Positions 36,735 to 45,760 of a stretch of 60,035 nucleotides of DNA are shown piece after piece (within the stretch, counting starts at the first letter, position 1; every line of letters begins with the position of its first letter). The stretch lies in the NCBI RefSeq assembly GCF_003315235.1, contig NZ_QNRU01000004.1:1-60035 (forward strand), written 5' to 3'. This DNA comes from Neisseria gonorrhoeae. GTDB taxonomy: Bacteria; Pseudomonadota; Gammaproteobacteria; Burkholderiales; Neisseriaceae. The position numbers and the translations under genes are program-made. The notes below the pieces were generated by a model, which did not search any database, had not been told where the DNA came from, and saw nothing but the letters and a program-made list of their open reading frames with translations.

Positions 36735-36773
36735 CCTTCGGACGGCATGGTCAATGTCATGCCGTCTGAAAGG
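36735..36773 (-). terminator. Uptake-sequence hairpin between dnaA and dnaN
   Basis: CCTTCGGACGGCAT and ATGCCGTCTGAAAGG pair around a short loop in the 79-base dnaA-dnaN gap. It may partly terminate dnaA transcripts before dnaN. Confidence 0.7.
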
Positions 36774-36782
36774 CGTGTCCGG

Positions 36783-38339
36783 TCAGTTTTGAATCAGAAT
36801 CAGCAGTTTCTCGTAATCCTGCGCCAACTCGGGGTCTTCCTCGCGCAGTTTCGCCACCGCCCTGATGCCGTGCATGACGGTCGTATGGTCGCGTCCGCCG
36901 AACGAATCGCCGATAGACGGCAGGCTCAAAGTGGTCAATTCTTTGGTCAGGCTCATGGCAACCTGACGCGGACGGGCAATGTTGCGCGTGCGTTTTTTGC
37001 CGAGTACGTCGCTGATTTTGATGCGGTAATATTTCGCCACCGCATCGATGATGATGTCGGCGGTGATGACTTTGTGCTTCTCGGCAATAATGTCCTGCAA
37101 AGCGGTACGCGCCAAATCGATGTCGATGACGGGACGGTTCATAAAGCGGCTGCTCGCTCCGACACGGTTGAACGCGCCTTCCAGTTCGCGCACGTTGGAA
37201 CGGATCAGATTGGCAATGAACAGCGCGGCTTCGTCTTCGATACTGATGCCCGCCGCTTCCGCCTTTTTCTGCAAAATGGCGATACGCATTTCCAATTCGG
37301 GCGGCTCGAGTTCCAAAGTCAGCCCCCACGAAAAGCGGGATTTGAGGCGGTCGTCCATACCTTCGATTTTGGCGGGTAAAACATCGCAAGTGAGGATGAG
37401 CTGTTTTTTCTCATTGTGAAAATGGTTGTACAGATAGAAAAATTCTTCCATCGTACGGTCTTTTCCTTTGATGAACTGAATATCGTCGATAATCAGCAGG
37501 TCGTATTGCTTGTATTGCTGCTTGAACACGTCGTAGGTATTGTTGCGAACCGCCTTCATAAAGCTGCGGATGTAGTCGTCCGAATGCATATAGCGCACTT
37601 TGGCATCGGGACGGTTTTTCAACAGCTCGTTGCCGACCGCCTGCACAAGGTGGGTTTTGCCCAAACCCGTGCTGCCGTACAGGAAGAACGGGTTGTAACT
37701 CTGCCCCGGGTTTTCCGCAATCGCCTGCGCCGCAGCCGCCGCAAGGCGGTTGCCCTTACCTTCTACCAACGTATCAAACGTGTAATCCGGAGACAGGTTG
37801 GTTTGTTCGTAACGCGCTTCTTCCGCATCACGCTGCGCATCCGTCCGCGCTTTGGCAACTGCCGCCGATTCCGGCCGGGAAGCAGGCCCGGCAGCCTGAC
37901 GCGGCTCGTGCGGCAGGTTTTTCATACGTTCCGCCAAAATATCCGCCGCCGTTTTCGACGCAGCGGGTTTGACAGGCTTTTCAGACGGCAGCTCGTCCAA
38001 CAGAACCTCCTGCACGGGCATCTCCTCCGACCCCGCGTGCAAGGACGGCTCGGCAGGTTCGACAGCACCTTCAACCGCCGCCATCTCATAACGCACGCCT
38101 TCTCCCGGTTTGAATACGAAGGCGGGACGGCCGGCAGCCAACTCTTCCCTCACCGCTTCTATTTTTCCGGCAAACTGGCTCTTGAGCATATTGCAGGCAA
38201 ACTGGTTCTTGCCGTACACCACCCATACGCCACCCTCCTCACCAACCGTAAGGGGCGCAATCCATTGCGCAAACTGCCCGTGAGGCAACATATCGTGAAG
38301 ACGGCGGAGGCACAGCGGCCAAAACTCTGCTAATGTCAT
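36783..38339 (-). CDS. dnaA: Chromosomal replication initiator DnaA
   Basis: DnaA binds origin boxes and opens the origin. The 518-residue protein has an N-terminal DnaB-contact domain (1-85). A long variable linker follows (about 90-180, with an embedded uptake sequence reading LPSEKPV). The AAA+ domain (about 190-400) shows LYGSTGLGKTHLVQAVG (Walker A) and LLIIDDIQFIKGK (Walker B). The DNA-binding domain reads RQVAMSLTKELTTLSLPSIGDSFGGRDHTTVMHGIR. All motifs are intact. It is divergent from rpmH. Confidence 0.98.
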   Translation of the reverse strand: MTLAEFWPLCLRRLHDMLPHGQFAQWIAPLTVGEEGGVWVVYGKNQFACNMLKSQFAGKIEAVREELAAGRPAFVFKPGEGVRYEMAAVEGAVEPAEPSLHAGSEEMPVQEVLLDELPSEKPVKPAASKTAADILAERMKNLPHEPRQAAGPASRPESAAVAKARTDAQRDAEEARYEQTNLSPDYTFDTLVEGKGNRLAAAAAQAIAENPGQSYNPFFLYGSTGLGKTHLVQAVGNELLKNRPDAKVRYMHSDDYIRSFMKAVRNNTYDVFKQQYKQYDLLIIDDIQFIKGKDRTMEEFFYLYNHFHNEKKQLILTCDVLPAKIEGMDDRLKSRFSWGLTLELEPPELEMRIAILQKKAEAAGISIEDEAALFIANLIRSNVRELEGAFNRVGASSRFMNRPVIDIDLARTALQDIIAEKHKVITADIIIDAVAKYYRIKISDVLGKKRTRNIARPRQVAMSLTKELTTLSLPSIGDSFGGRDHTTVMHGIRAVAKLREEDPELAQDYEKLLILIQN

Positions 38340-38550
38340 GGATAGGCTCGAATCGGTAAAAATGAAATCGAAAACAAAGAAAATATAATATTTTCAAAAA
38401 GAAAACAAATCTGTTGAATACGCGTCGGTTCAAAACGCAGCGAACCGATTATACCGACTCGCCGATATTTTATCCACAACCCGTGCAAAAATTTATCCAC
38501 AGAAAGGCGGCAGAAATCCGCAGGCAATCGGGCAATCCTCCTGCAAAGTT
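38340..38550. promoter_or_regulatory. dnaA-rpmH intergenic region with DnaA boxes (possible origin or autoregulatory site)
   Basis: Two perfect DnaA boxes TTATCCACA occur at 38470-38478 and 38493-38501, 23 bases apart (two helical turns). An AT-rich tract lies next to dnaA at about 38356-38410. Only two consensus boxes are seen by eye, so this may be dnaA autoregulation or part of oriC. A GC-skew plot would decide. Confidence 0.6.
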
Positions 38551-38560
38551 TCTATATTGA

Positions 38561-38589
38561 TTGACAAAAGCGGCAAATTGGAGTGTAAT
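38561..38589 (+). promoter_or_regulatory. Strong sigma-70 promoter of rpmH-rnpA
   Basis: TTGACA (38561-38566) and TGTAAT (38584-38589) are separated by exactly 17 bases, 42 bases before the rpmH ATG. Confidence 0.8.
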
Positions 38590-38630
38590 TCACGGTTTAA
38601 TTATCTACCCATTCTATTTTAGGAACCATC

Positions 38631-38765
38631 ATGAAACGCACTTATCAACCTTCCGTTACCAAACGCAAACGCACCCACGGCTTCCTCGTGCGCTCCAAAA
38701 CACGCGGCGGACGCGCAGTATTGGCCGCACGCCGTGCCAAAGGCCGCAAACGCCTGGCAGTGTAA
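38631..38765 (+). CDS. rpmH: 50S ribosomal protein L34
   Basis: The 44-residue basic protein [20 protein letters not shown], then [24 protein letters not shown], is the invariant L34 sequence. AGGA precedes the ATG. It is divergent from dnaA and followed at once by rnpA, the canonical origin-side order. Confidence 0.98.
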   Translation: MKRTYQPSVTKRKRTHGFLVRSKTRGGRAVLAARRAKGRKRLAV

Positions 38766-38767
38766 TT

Positions 38768-39133
38768 TTGGACTACCGCTTCGGAAGGCAGTACCGCTTG
38801 TTAAAAACGGATGATTTTTCATCCGTTTTTGCATTCAGAAACCGCCGCAGCCGCGACCTGCTGCAAGTTTCGCGCTCAAACGGCAACGGGCTGGACCATC
38901 CCCGCATCGGTCTGGTGGTCGGCAAAAAAACCGCCAAACGCGCCAACGAGCGGAACTATATGAAACGCGTCATCCGCGACTGGTTCAGATTGAACAAAAA
39001 CCGGCTGCCGCCTCAGGATTTCGTCGTGCGCGTCCGCCGGAAATTCGACAGGGCTACCGCAAAACAGGCAAGGGCGGAACTGGCACAACTCATGTTCGGC
39101 AACCCCGCAACCGGATGCGGGAAACAGGTATGA
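38768..39133 (+). CDS. rnpA: Ribonuclease P protein component
   Basis: The protein of about 121 residues ([25 protein letters not shown]...) has the RNase P signature [22 protein letters not shown]. It supports the RNA subunit in maturing tRNA 5' ends. No ATG is present near the start. TTG at 38768, two bases after the rpmH stop, is the likely start, with ATT at 38765 as an alternative. Translation is probably coupled to rpmH. Confidence 0.93.
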   Translation: MDYRFGRQYRLLKTDDFSSVFAFRNRRSRDLLQVSRSNGNGLDHPRIGLVVGKKTAKRANERNYMKRVIRDWFRLNKNRLPPQDFVVRVRRKFDRATAKQARAELAQLMFGNPATGCGKQV

Positions 39134-39197
39134 TCAGAACGGTACTCTGCACGCAAGGTTCAGACGGCAACGGGTTTCCCATACAAGGAACATCCCG

Positions 39198-39419
39198 ATG
39201 AACTTCCTATTGTCCAAACTGCTGCTGGGGCTGATAAGGTTTTACCAATACTGCATCAGCCCGCTGATTCCGCCGCGCTGCCGTTATACGCCGACCTGTT
39301 CGCAATACGCGGTCGAAGCGGTCAAAAAATACGGCGCATTCAAAGGCCTCCGGCTCGCCATCAAGCGCATTGCACGCTGCCACCCTTTCGGCGGACACGG
39401 ACACGACCCCGTTCCCTGA
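39198..39419 (+). CDS. yidD: Membrane protein insertion efficiency factor YidD
   Basis: The 73-residue protein [20 protein letters not shown] then [30 protein letters not shown]...[12 protein letters not shown] has the YidD Cys motif [10 protein letters not shown] and an amphipathic N-terminus. It assists YidC/Sec insertion. It sits between rnpA and yidC, the conserved order. Confidence 0.95.
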   Translation: MNFLLSKLLLGLIRFYQYCISPLIPPRCRYTPTCSQYAVEAVKKYGAFKGLRLAIKRIARCHPFGGHGHDPVP

Positions 39420-39472
39420 CCCGACGCAATATTCAAATTGCACGCTTTCCTTTTATTTCCCATCGGTTTCTA

Positions 39473-39489
39473 TATAATGCCGTCTGAAC
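39473..39489 (+). promoter_or_regulatory. -10 box fused to an uptake sequence upstream of yidC
   Basis: TATAATGCCGTCTGAA repeats the arrangement seen before tsaB. It lies 119 bases before the yidC ATG. The -35 is unclear. Confidence 0.4.
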
Positions 39490-39591
39490 CTTCGGGCTGG
39501 CGGCACGGCCGTCGGGTATGAAGCCCGCCCTTATTCCCCGTCTATCGGAACACGCAACCTGCGGCATTTCCGACCATTCAGGAAACTCTAT

Positions 39592-41229
39592 ATGGATTTT
39601 AAAAGACTCACGGCGTTTTTCGCCATCGCGCTGGTGATTATGATCGGCTGGGAAAAAATGTTCCCCACCCCGAAACCCGTCCCCGCGCCCCAACAGGCGG
39701 CACAAAAACAGGCAGCAACCGCTTCCGCCGAAGCCGCGCTCGCGCCCGCAACGCCGATTACCGTAACGACCGACACGGTTCAAGCCGTTATTGATGAAAA
39801 AAGTGGCGACCTGCGCCGGCTGACCCTGCTCAAATACAAAGCAACCGGCGACGAAAACAAACCGTTCGTCCTGTTTGGCGACGGCAAAGAATACACCTAC
39901 GTCGCCCAATCCGAACTTTTGGACGCGCAGGGCAACAACATTCTGAAAGGCATCGGCTTTAGCGCACCGAAAAAACAGTACACCCTCAACGGCGACACAG
40001 TCGAAGTCCGCCTGAGCGCGCCCGAAACCAACGGACTGAAAATCGACAAAGTCTATACCTTTACCAAAGACAGCTATCTGGTCAACGTCCGCTTCGACAT
40101 CGCCAACGGCAGCGCTCAAACCGCCAACCTGAGCGCGGACTACCGCATCGTCCGCGACCACAGCGAACCCGAGGGTCAAGGCTACTTTACCCACTCTTAC
40201 GTCGGCCCTGTTGTTTATACCCCTGAAGGCAACTTCCAAAAAGTCAGCTTCTCCGACTTGGACGACGATGCGAAATCCGGCAAATCCGAGGCCGAATACA
40301 TCCGCAAAACCCCGACCGGTTGGCTCGGCATGATTGAACACCACTTCATGTCCACCTGGATCCTCCAACCTAAAGGCGGCCAAAGCGTTTGCGCCGCAGG
40401 CGACTGCCGTATCGACATCAAACGCCGCAGCGACAAGCTGTACAGCGCAAGCGTCAGCGTGCCTTTAGCCGCTATCCAAGCCGGCGCCAAAGCCGAAACT
40501 GCCGTCAACCTGTATGCCGGTCCGCAAACCACATCCGTTATCGCAAACATCGCCGACAACCTGCAACTGGCAAAAGACTACGGTAAAGTACACTGGTTCG
40601 CATCGCCGCTCTTCTGGCTCCTGAACCAACTGCACAACATTATCGGCAACTGGGGCTGGGCAATCGTCGTTTTGACCATCATCGTCAAAGCCGTACTGTA
40701 TCCATTGACCAACGCCTCCTACCGTTCGATGGCGAAAATGCGTGCCGCCGCACCCAAACTGCAGACCATCAAAGAAAAATACGGCGACGACCGTATGGCG
40801 CAACAGCAAGCGATGATGCAGCTTTACAAAGACGAGAAAATCAACCCGCTGGGCGGCTGTCTGCCTATGCTGTTGCAAATCCCCGTCTTCATCGGCTTGT
40901 ACTGGGCATTGTTCGCCTCCGTAGAATTGCGCCAGGCACCTTGGCTGGGCTGGATTACCGACCTCAGCCGCGCCGACCCCTACTACATCCTGCCCATCAT
41001 TATGGCGGCAACGATGTTCGCCCAAACCTATCTGAACCCGCCGCCGACCGACCCGATGCAGGCGAAAATGATGAAAATCATGCCGTTGGTTTTCTCCGTC
41101 ATGTTCTTCTTCTTCCCTGCCGGTTTGGTTCTCTACTGGGTGGTCAACAACCTCCTGACCATCTCCCAGCAGTGGCACATCAACCGCAGCATCGAAAAAC
41201 AACGCGCCCAAGGCGAAGTCGTTTCCTAA
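39592..41229 (+). CDS. yidC: Membrane protein insertase YidC
   Basis: The 545-residue inner-membrane insertase has an N-terminal membrane helix (FFAIALVIMIGWEKMF) and a large periplasmic beta-super-sandwich domain (about 60-335). The conserved five-helix core (about 345-530) includes NWGWAIVVLTIIVKAVLYPLT with the conserved Arg segment NASYRSMAKMRAA, QQQAMMQLYKDEKINPLGGCLPMLLQIPVFIGLYWALF and PAGLVLYWVVNNLLTISQQ. The gene has its own start region and a strong terminator. Confidence 0.97.
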   Translation: MDFKRLTAFFAIALVIMIGWEKMFPTPKPVPAPQQAAQKQAATASAEAALAPATPITVTTDTVQAVIDEKSGDLRRLTLLKYKATGDENKPFVLFGDGKEYTYVAQSELLDAQGNNILKGIGFSAPKKQYTLNGDTVEVRLSAPETNGLKIDKVYTFTKDSYLVNVRFDIANGSAQTANLSADYRIVRDHSEPEGQGYFTHSYVGPVVYTPEGNFQKVSFSDLDDDAKSGKSEAEYIRKTPTGWLGMIEHHFMSTWILQPKGGQSVCAAGDCRIDIKRRSDKLYSASVSVPLAAIQAGAKAETAVNLYAGPQTTSVIANIADNLQLAKDYGKVHWFASPLFWLLNQLHNIIGNWGWAIVVLTIIVKAVLYPLTNASYRSMAKMRAAAPKLQTIKEKYGDDRMAQQQAMMQLYKDEKINPLGGCLPMLLQIPVFIGLYWALFASVELRQAPWLGWITDLSRADPYYILPIIMAATMFAQTYLNPPPTDPMQAKMMKIMPLVFSVMFFFFPAGLVLYWVVNNLLTISQQWHINRSIEKQRAQGEVVS

Positions 41230-41241
41230 ATGCCGCAGCAT

Positions 41242-41279
41242 GAAAAATGCCGTCTGAAACCTGTTCAGACGGCATTTTT
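41242..41279. terminator. Bidirectional terminator between yidC and the RsmI-like gene
   Basis: AAAAATGCCGTCTGAAAC and GTTCAGACGGCATTTTTA form a symmetrical hairpin between convergent genes. Confidence 0.9.
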
Positions 41280-41309
41280 ATTGTTCACCCCCTATCGGGG
41301 CGGAAATCT

Positions 41310-42035
41310 TCAACCCGCATACATCACAAAAATCGTCGGGCGTTTTTTCAGATTGGGCATTTCCTTCATCCTGCGCCAATCCGCAACCGTTTTACTGACC
41401 ACCAACTGAGTCGGCAACGTCAAATCCGTAGCCGTACACAAGCGCGTTTCAGGATGCAGGTTTTCCACCGCATCGGCAAGCAGCGCATCATTGCGGTAAG
41501 GCGTTTCAATAAAAATCTGCGTCTCGCCGCACTGCCGCGAACGTTGCTCCAAAGCATTCAAACTCTGAATGCGCTCATTTTTTTCAGACGGCAGATAACC
41601 ATTAAACGCAAAGTTCTGCCCATTCGCACCCGAAGCCATCAGCGCCAGCAGCAGGCTGGACGGGCCGACCAAAGGCCGTACTTCAAAACCGTGTTTATGC
41701 GCCAATGCCACCAAATTCGCGCCCGGATCGGCAACAGCCGGGCAACCCGCCTCGCTGACAATCCCCATACTGCGCCCTTCTTGCAAAGGTTTCAGCAATT
41801 CCGGCAAAGTCTTCAAATCCGTGTGTTCATTCAACGTTTGCAGATTCAGTTCGCGTATCGGCGTCGTTATCCCCAAATGCTTCAAATGCGCACGCGCCGT
41901 TTTTTCCGCTTCCACGACAAAATCCGTCAGCCCGACAACCGCCCGTTGTTCATGCTGCAACAGGCACGGCGTGTCAGGCGTACCCAAAGGCGTAGGAATC
42001 AAATACAAAACAGGAGACATCATTCCCTCACTCAT
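41310..42035 (-). CDS. SAM-dependent methyltransferase, tetrapyrrole-methylase/RsmI family
   Basis: The 241-residue protein has LYLIPTPLGTPD near its start, GRSMGIVSEAGCPAVADPGANLVALAHKHG (SAM-binding loop) and GPSSLLLALMASGANGQNFAFNGYLP, hallmarks of the family that includes RsmI. RsmI 2'-O-methylates C1402 of 16S rRNA. The protein differs from canonical RsmI in detail (TPLG rather than TPIGN, and a shorter C-terminus), so the rRNA target is uncertain. Starts at 42035 or at the ATGATG near 42020-42023 are both possible. Confidence 0.8.
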   Translation of the reverse strand: MSEGMMSPVLYLIPTPLGTPDTPCLLQHEQRAVVGLTDFVVEAEKTARAHLKHLGITTPIRELNLQTLNEHTDLKTLPELLKPLQEGRSMGIVSEAGCPAVADPGANLVALAHKHGFEVRPLVGPSSLLLALMASGANGQNFAFNGYLPSEKNERIQSLNALEQRSRQCGETQIFIETPYRNDALLADAVENLHPETRLCTATDLTLPTQLVVSKTVADWRRMKEMPNLKKRPTIFVMYAG

Positions 42036-42040
42036 CGGTT

Positions 42041-42071
42041 AAAAATGCCGTCCGAACCCTTCAGACGGCAT
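42041..42071 (-). terminator. Terminator downstream of maf
   Basis: AAAAATGCCGTCCGAA and CTTCAGACGGCATAA form a hairpin between maf and the RsmI-like gene on the minus strand. Confidence 0.7.
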
Positions 42072-42081
42072 AAACGGGCAG

Positions 42082-42672
42082 TTACAAAACATCCACGCCC
42101 TCGTTTTTCAAAAAATCGACCAGACGGAAAACCGGCAGACCAATCAAGGCATTCGGATCGGTACTTTCAATCCGTTCGATCAACAGCGCGCCCAAGCCCT
42201 CGCTTTTCGCCGCACACGAACAATAAACCGCATCCGGCTCGCGCTCCAAATAGCGGAGGATGTGCAGCTCGTCCAACTGCCTCATCACGACCACCGTCTT
42301 ATCGATATGCCGATGCATCCTGCCCGTAACCGTATTTAGCAGAACGACCGCACTGTAAAACTCAATCTCCCTGCCGCTCAAATGCATCAACATCTTTTGC
42401 GCGTTGGCAAGGTTCATCGGCTTGCCCCACTGCCTGCCGTCGCACCACGCCACCTGGTCCGCACCGACAATCAACGCCCCGGGGAAACGCCCGGTCAACG
42501 ACCGCGCCTTACCCTCGGCAAGGCGCAATGCCGTCTGAGGGGCGGATTCCCCCAACATCGGCGTTTCGTCAAAATCGGGGGATGCCGCCTGAAAGGCAAT
42601 GCCGAGCCTTTCCATCTGTTCGCGGCGGAAAACCGAACTCGTACCCAAAACCAAAGGCAGTTCCAAACCCAT
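42082..42672 (-). CDS. yceF: Maf/YceF family nucleotide pyrophosphatase
   Basis: The 196-residue protein begins MGLELPLVLGTSSVFRREQM with the Maf signature S-S-x-x-R. It has IVGADQVAWCDGRQWGKP (catalytic Asp region) and GREIEFYSAVVLLN, then AAKSEGLGALLIERIESTDPNALIGLPVFRL. Maf proteins hydrolyse modified nucleotides such as m7GTP. I chose the start at 42672 because GGAGG precedes it; an ATG at 42738 adds 22 atypical residues. It is divergent from the yceD-rpmF-plsX group, with which it clusters in many proteobacteria. Confidence 0.9.
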   Translation of the reverse strand: MGLELPLVLGTSSVFRREQMERLGIAFQAASPDFDETPMLGESAPQTALRLAEGKARSLTGRFPGALIVGADQVAWCDGRQWGKPMNLANAQKMLMHLSGREIEFYSAVVLLNTVTGRMHRHIDKTVVVMRQLDELHILRYLEREPDAVYCSCAAKSEGLGALLIERIESTDPNALIGLPVFRLVDFLKNEGVDVL

Positions 42673-42819
42673 CCCATCCTCCTTACCGTTGAAAACACGC
42701 CCGAAGGGGCGGTAAAATCCAGCCATGCGCCGAAACACGGACGCCCGCCTTCGGCGTACCGCAACATTTTTCTTAAAAATATTGACGTTAGAACATCTAA
42801 ATTATATCATACCCCGTTT

Positions 42820-43320
42820 ATGTCAGACCCTAATTTGATTGACCCGGAAATTTTTGCCGCCGAAAGGCAGAACCTGCAAGGCAGTTTTCTGCTGGAAGAA
42901 TTGGACGAGCGAGTCAGTTTGCACGATTATCCCGCCGACAGGCGGACCAAAATATCGTTTACACTGACCGGCGGTCGCGACCGGCTGCAACGCCTGTTCC
43001 TCGACCTGAACGTCAAAGCCGATATGCCCCTGATTTGCCAGAGATGTATCAAACCCATGCCGTTCATGCTCGATGAAAGCAGCCGTATCGTCCTGTTTTC
43101 CGACGAAGAGTCCTTGGACGAATCCATGCTTGCCGACAAAGAACTCGAAGGCATACTGATTGAAAAAGAACTCGACGTGCGCGCATTGGTAGAAGACCAA
43201 ATCCTGATGTCCCTGCCCTTTTCGCCGCGACACGGACACTGCGGCAATACCCTTCCGGAATCCGCCAACCAAGACAAACCCAACCCCTTTGCTGTTTTGG
43301 CGGGTTTGAAAAGCAGTTAA
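42820..43320 (+). CDS. yceD: YceD family protein (DUF177)
   Basis: The 166-residue protein has the DUF177 core: RLFLDLNVKADMPLICQRCIKPMPFMLDESSRIVLF with a C-x-x-C pair, and ELDVRALVEDQILMSLPFSPRHGHC. YceD is conserved upstream of rpmF and is linked to 23S rRNA accumulation. The ATG at 42820 lacks a strong ribosome site. rpmF follows after 33 bases, so the pair is an operon. Confidence 0.9.
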   Translation: MSDPNLIDPEIFAAERQNLQGSFLLEELDERVSLHDYPADRRTKISFTLTGGRDRLQRLFLDLNVKADMPLICQRCIKPMPFMLDESSRIVLFSDEESLDESMLADKELEGILIEKELDVRALVEDQILMSLPFSPRHGHCGNTLPESANQDKPNPFAVLAGLKSS

Positions 43321-43353
43321 TTAGGACACAGTTTATTTATCTAGGAGCTTGAA

Positions 43354-43533
43354 ATGGCCGTTCAACAAAACAAAAAATCCCCTTCCAAACGCGGTATGCA
43401 CCGTTCGCACGACGCACTGACCGCGCCCGCACTGTTTGTCGACAGCACAACCGGCGAAGTACACCGCCCGCACCACATCTCCCCCAACGGTATGTACCGC
43501 GGCCGCAAAGTGGTCAAAGCCAAAGGCGAATAA
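43354..43533 (+). CDS. rpmF: 50S ribosomal protein L32
   Basis: The 59-residue protein [20 protein letters not shown] then [39 protein letters not shown] is L32. The usual C-terminal zinc cysteines are absent, so it is the zinc-independent form. AGGAGC precedes the ATG. Confidence 0.97.
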   Translation: MAVQQNKKSPSKRGMHRSHDALTAPALFVDSTTGEVHRPHHISPNGMYRGRKVVKAKGE

Positions 43534-43707
43534 TCCCTATTCGACTGACTGAAAAAGCCAGAACATTGCCATGCAATTACTGGCTTTTTTTGCATTGGAC
43601 GCACCATCCGTCCAAACTTTCGCCATACGTCAACACACAGGGGCAAAGCGTTCCGTATAATACCCCGTGAAAATATTCCAAAAGCCCCAACCACCAAGGA
43701 AATTCCG

Positions 43708-44235
43708 ATGAAACAGAAAATCTGGTACACCTACGATGACATCCACCGCGTCATCAAAGCATTGGCAGAAAAAATCCGGAACGCCGGCGTCAAATACGAT
43801 GCCATGATCGCTATCGGCGGCGGCGGCTTTATTCCGGCACGCATGCTGCGCTGTTTTCTGGAAATTCCGATTTATGCCGTAACCACCGCCTATTACGACA
43901 GCGACAACGAAGGACAAGTTACCGAAGAAGTCAAAAAAGTCCAATGGCTAGACCCCGTCCCCGAAGTCCTGCGGGGCAAAAACGTGCTCGTCGTCGATGA
44001 AGTGGACGACAGCCGCGTAACCATGGAGTTCTGCCTGAAAGAACTGCTCAAGGAAGACTTCGACACTGTCGGCGTCGCCGTCCTGCACGAAAAAATCAAA
44101 GCCAAAGCAGGCAAAATCCCCGAAGGCATTCCCTATTTCAGCGGCATTACCGTAGAAGACTGGTGGATCAACTATCCGTGGGACGCACTCGACATCGACG
44201 AACACAACCGCCTTGCCGAAGCCGGCCGAGGCTAA
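43708..44235 (+). CDS. Phosphoribosyltransferase family protein
   Basis: The 175-residue protein has MIAIGGGGFIPARMLRCFL (PRPP/pyrophosphate loop) and the PRPP-binding motif NVLVVDEVDDSRVTMEFCL, followed by ITVEDWWINYPWD. This resembles hypoxanthine/xanthine phosphoribosyltransferases of purine salvage, but the DDSRVT motif replaces the usual DDTGxT and the base is not predictable. AAGGAAATTCC precedes the ATG. It sits between rpmF and plsX, where most bacteria have no gene; a hairpin follows. Confidence 0.85.
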   Translation: MKQKIWYTYDDIHRVIKALAEKIRNAGVKYDAMIAIGGGGFIPARMLRCFLEIPIYAVTTAYYDSDNEGQVTEEVKKVQWLDPVPEVLRGKNVLVVDEVDDSRVTMEFCLKELLKEDFDTVGVAVLHEKIKAKAGKIPEGIPYFSGITVEDWWINYPWDALDIDEHNRLAEAGRG

Positions 44236-44236
44236 C

Positions 44237-44279
44237 CCTTTCAGACGGCATATTTTCCGAACCGATGCCGTCTGAAGCC
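44237..44279 (+). terminator. Uptake-sequence pair between the phosphoribosyltransferase and plsX
   Basis: CTTTCAGACGGCAT and ATGCCGTCTGAAG are inverted around a 17-base loop. Confidence 0.65.
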
Positions 44280-44324
44280 CGCACGACCCCTGCCGCAGAC
44301 CGAAAATCTACCGGAGAAACCCCT

Positions 44325-45371
44325 ATGATTACATTGGCCGTAGATGCCATGGGCGGCGACCAAGGACTTGCCGTTACCGTACCCGGCGCAACCGCATTCC
44401 TCCAAGCACACCCCGATGTCCGCCTGATTATGACCGGCGACGAAACGCAGCTCCGCCAAGCCCTGAACGCGGCAGGCGCGCCGATGGAACGCATCGACAT
44501 CTGCCATACCACCCAGGTTGTCGGCATGGATGAATCCCCTCAGTCCGCCCTAAAGAACAAAAAATACTCCTCCATGCGCGTTGCCATCAACCAAGTTAAA
44601 GAAGGCAAAGCCCAAGCCGCCGTATCCGCAGGCAACACGGGCGCGCTCATGGCAACCGCACGTTTCGTCCTCAAGACCATACCCGGCATCGAACGCCCCG
44701 CCATCGCCAAATTCCTTCCTTCCGACACCGACCACGTTACCCTCGCCCTCGACCTCGGCGCAAACGTCGACTGCACACCCGAACAGCTTGCCCAATTTGC
44801 CGTCATCGGCAGCGAACTCGTCCACGCGCTCCATCCTCAAAAAGGACAGCCGCGCGTCGGGCTGGTCAACGTCGGCACAGAAGACATCAAAGGTACGGAT
44901 ACCGTCAAACAAACCTACAAACTGCTGCAAAACAGCAAACTCAACTTTATCGGCAACATCGAAAGCAACGGCATCCTGTACGGCGAAGCAGATGTCGTCG
45001 TCGCCGACGGCTTTGTCGGCAACGTCATGCTCAAAACCATCGAAGGCGCAGTCAAATTCATGAGCGGAGCCATCCGCCGCGAATTCCAGAGCAACCTGTT
45101 CAACAAACTTGCCGCCGTTGCCGCCCTACCCGCCCTCAAAGGCTTGAAAAACAAACTCGATCCGCGCAAATTCAACGGGGCCATCCTGCTCGGGCTGCGC
45201 GGCATCGTCATCAAAAGCCACGGCGGCACAGACAAAACCGGTTTCCGCTACGCACTCGAAGAAGCCTACCACGAAGCCAAGTCCGCCGGCCTTTCCAAAA
45301 TCGAACAAGGCGTTGCCGAACAACTCGCCGCACTGGAAGCCGCCCAAAACGAAACCGCCGCCAGTCTGTAA
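44325..45371 (+). CDS. plsX: Phosphate acyltransferase PlsX
   Basis: PlsX converts acyl-ACP to acyl-phosphate for phospholipid synthesis. The 348-residue protein begins MITLAVDAMGGDQGLAVTVPGA, the family signature. It has AAVSAGNTGALMATARFVLKTIPGIERPAIA and GNIESNGILYGEADVVVADGFVGNVMLKTIEGA, ending near LGLRGIVIKSHGGTDKTGFRYAL. The start is preceded by CCGGAGAAACC; an upstream extension reads through an uptake pair. It leads toward fabH and fabD, with a small insertion between. Confidence 0.96.
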   Translation: MITLAVDAMGGDQGLAVTVPGATAFLQAHPDVRLIMTGDETQLRQALNAAGAPMERIDICHTTQVVGMDESPQSALKNKKYSSMRVAINQVKEGKAQAAVSAGNTGALMATARFVLKTIPGIERPAIAKFLPSDTDHVTLALDLGANVDCTPEQLAQFAVIGSELVHALHPQKGQPRVGLVNVGTEDIKGTDTVKQTYKLLQNSKLNFIGNIESNGILYGEADVVVADGFVGNVMLKTIEGAVKFMSGAIRREFQSNLFNKLAAVAALPALKGLKNKLDPRKFNGAILLGLRGIVIKSHGGTDKTGFRYALEEAYHEAKSAGLSKIEQGVAEQLAALEAAQNETAASL

Positions 45372-45379
45372 CACGCACG

Positions 45380-45417
45380 ATGCCGTCTGAACGCCCCCGC
45401 CCCTTTCAGACGGCATC
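45380..45417 (+). terminator. Terminator after plsX
   Basis: GATGCCGTCTGAACG and CTTTCAGACGGCATC form a hairpin nine bases after the plsX stop. Confidence 0.75.
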
Positions 45418-45508
45418 CGGCACCCGTCCAAACCTGCGGGCGCGGACGGCGATGCGCCTGTCCGGCACTTCCCAAATACTTCCCTGTAAAATAAGGAGTA
45501 TTTGAAAA

Positions 45509-45760
45509 ATGAAGACATTAGAAAAACGGATGAAAGCTCTAGACAAACGGATGATGAAGTTCGGAAAATCCCTTGAAGGCAGGCTTGATGCCCGTCTGAT
45601 TGAATCCGCATTGGATTATATTCATTATTCGGAACGTTTTTTGGCTTTTGACATCCTGTGTACTTATATCGAAGATTTCGATATCCGGCTGACGGAACAA
45701 GAATCCCGGGAAATTTCTTTTATCAACAAGGAATTTGAGATAGAAAGCACGTCCGATTAA
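45509..45760 (+). CDS. MafI-like small immunity protein (orphan)
   Basis: The 83-residue acidic/basic helical protein reads KRMMKFGKSLEGRLDARLIE then SALDYIHYSERFLAFDILCTYIEDFDIRLTEQESREI. This follows the pattern of MafI immunity proteins, which neutralise MafB polymorphic toxins in Neisseria. TAAGGAGTATTTG precedes the ATG. No mafA or mafB gene lies nearby, so it would be an orphan immunity gene between plsX and fabH. The family call is from memory. Confidence 0.65.
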   Translation: MKTLEKRMKALDKRMMKFGKSLEGRLDARLIESALDYIHYSERFLAFDILCTYIEDFDIRLTEQESREISFINKEFEIESTSD

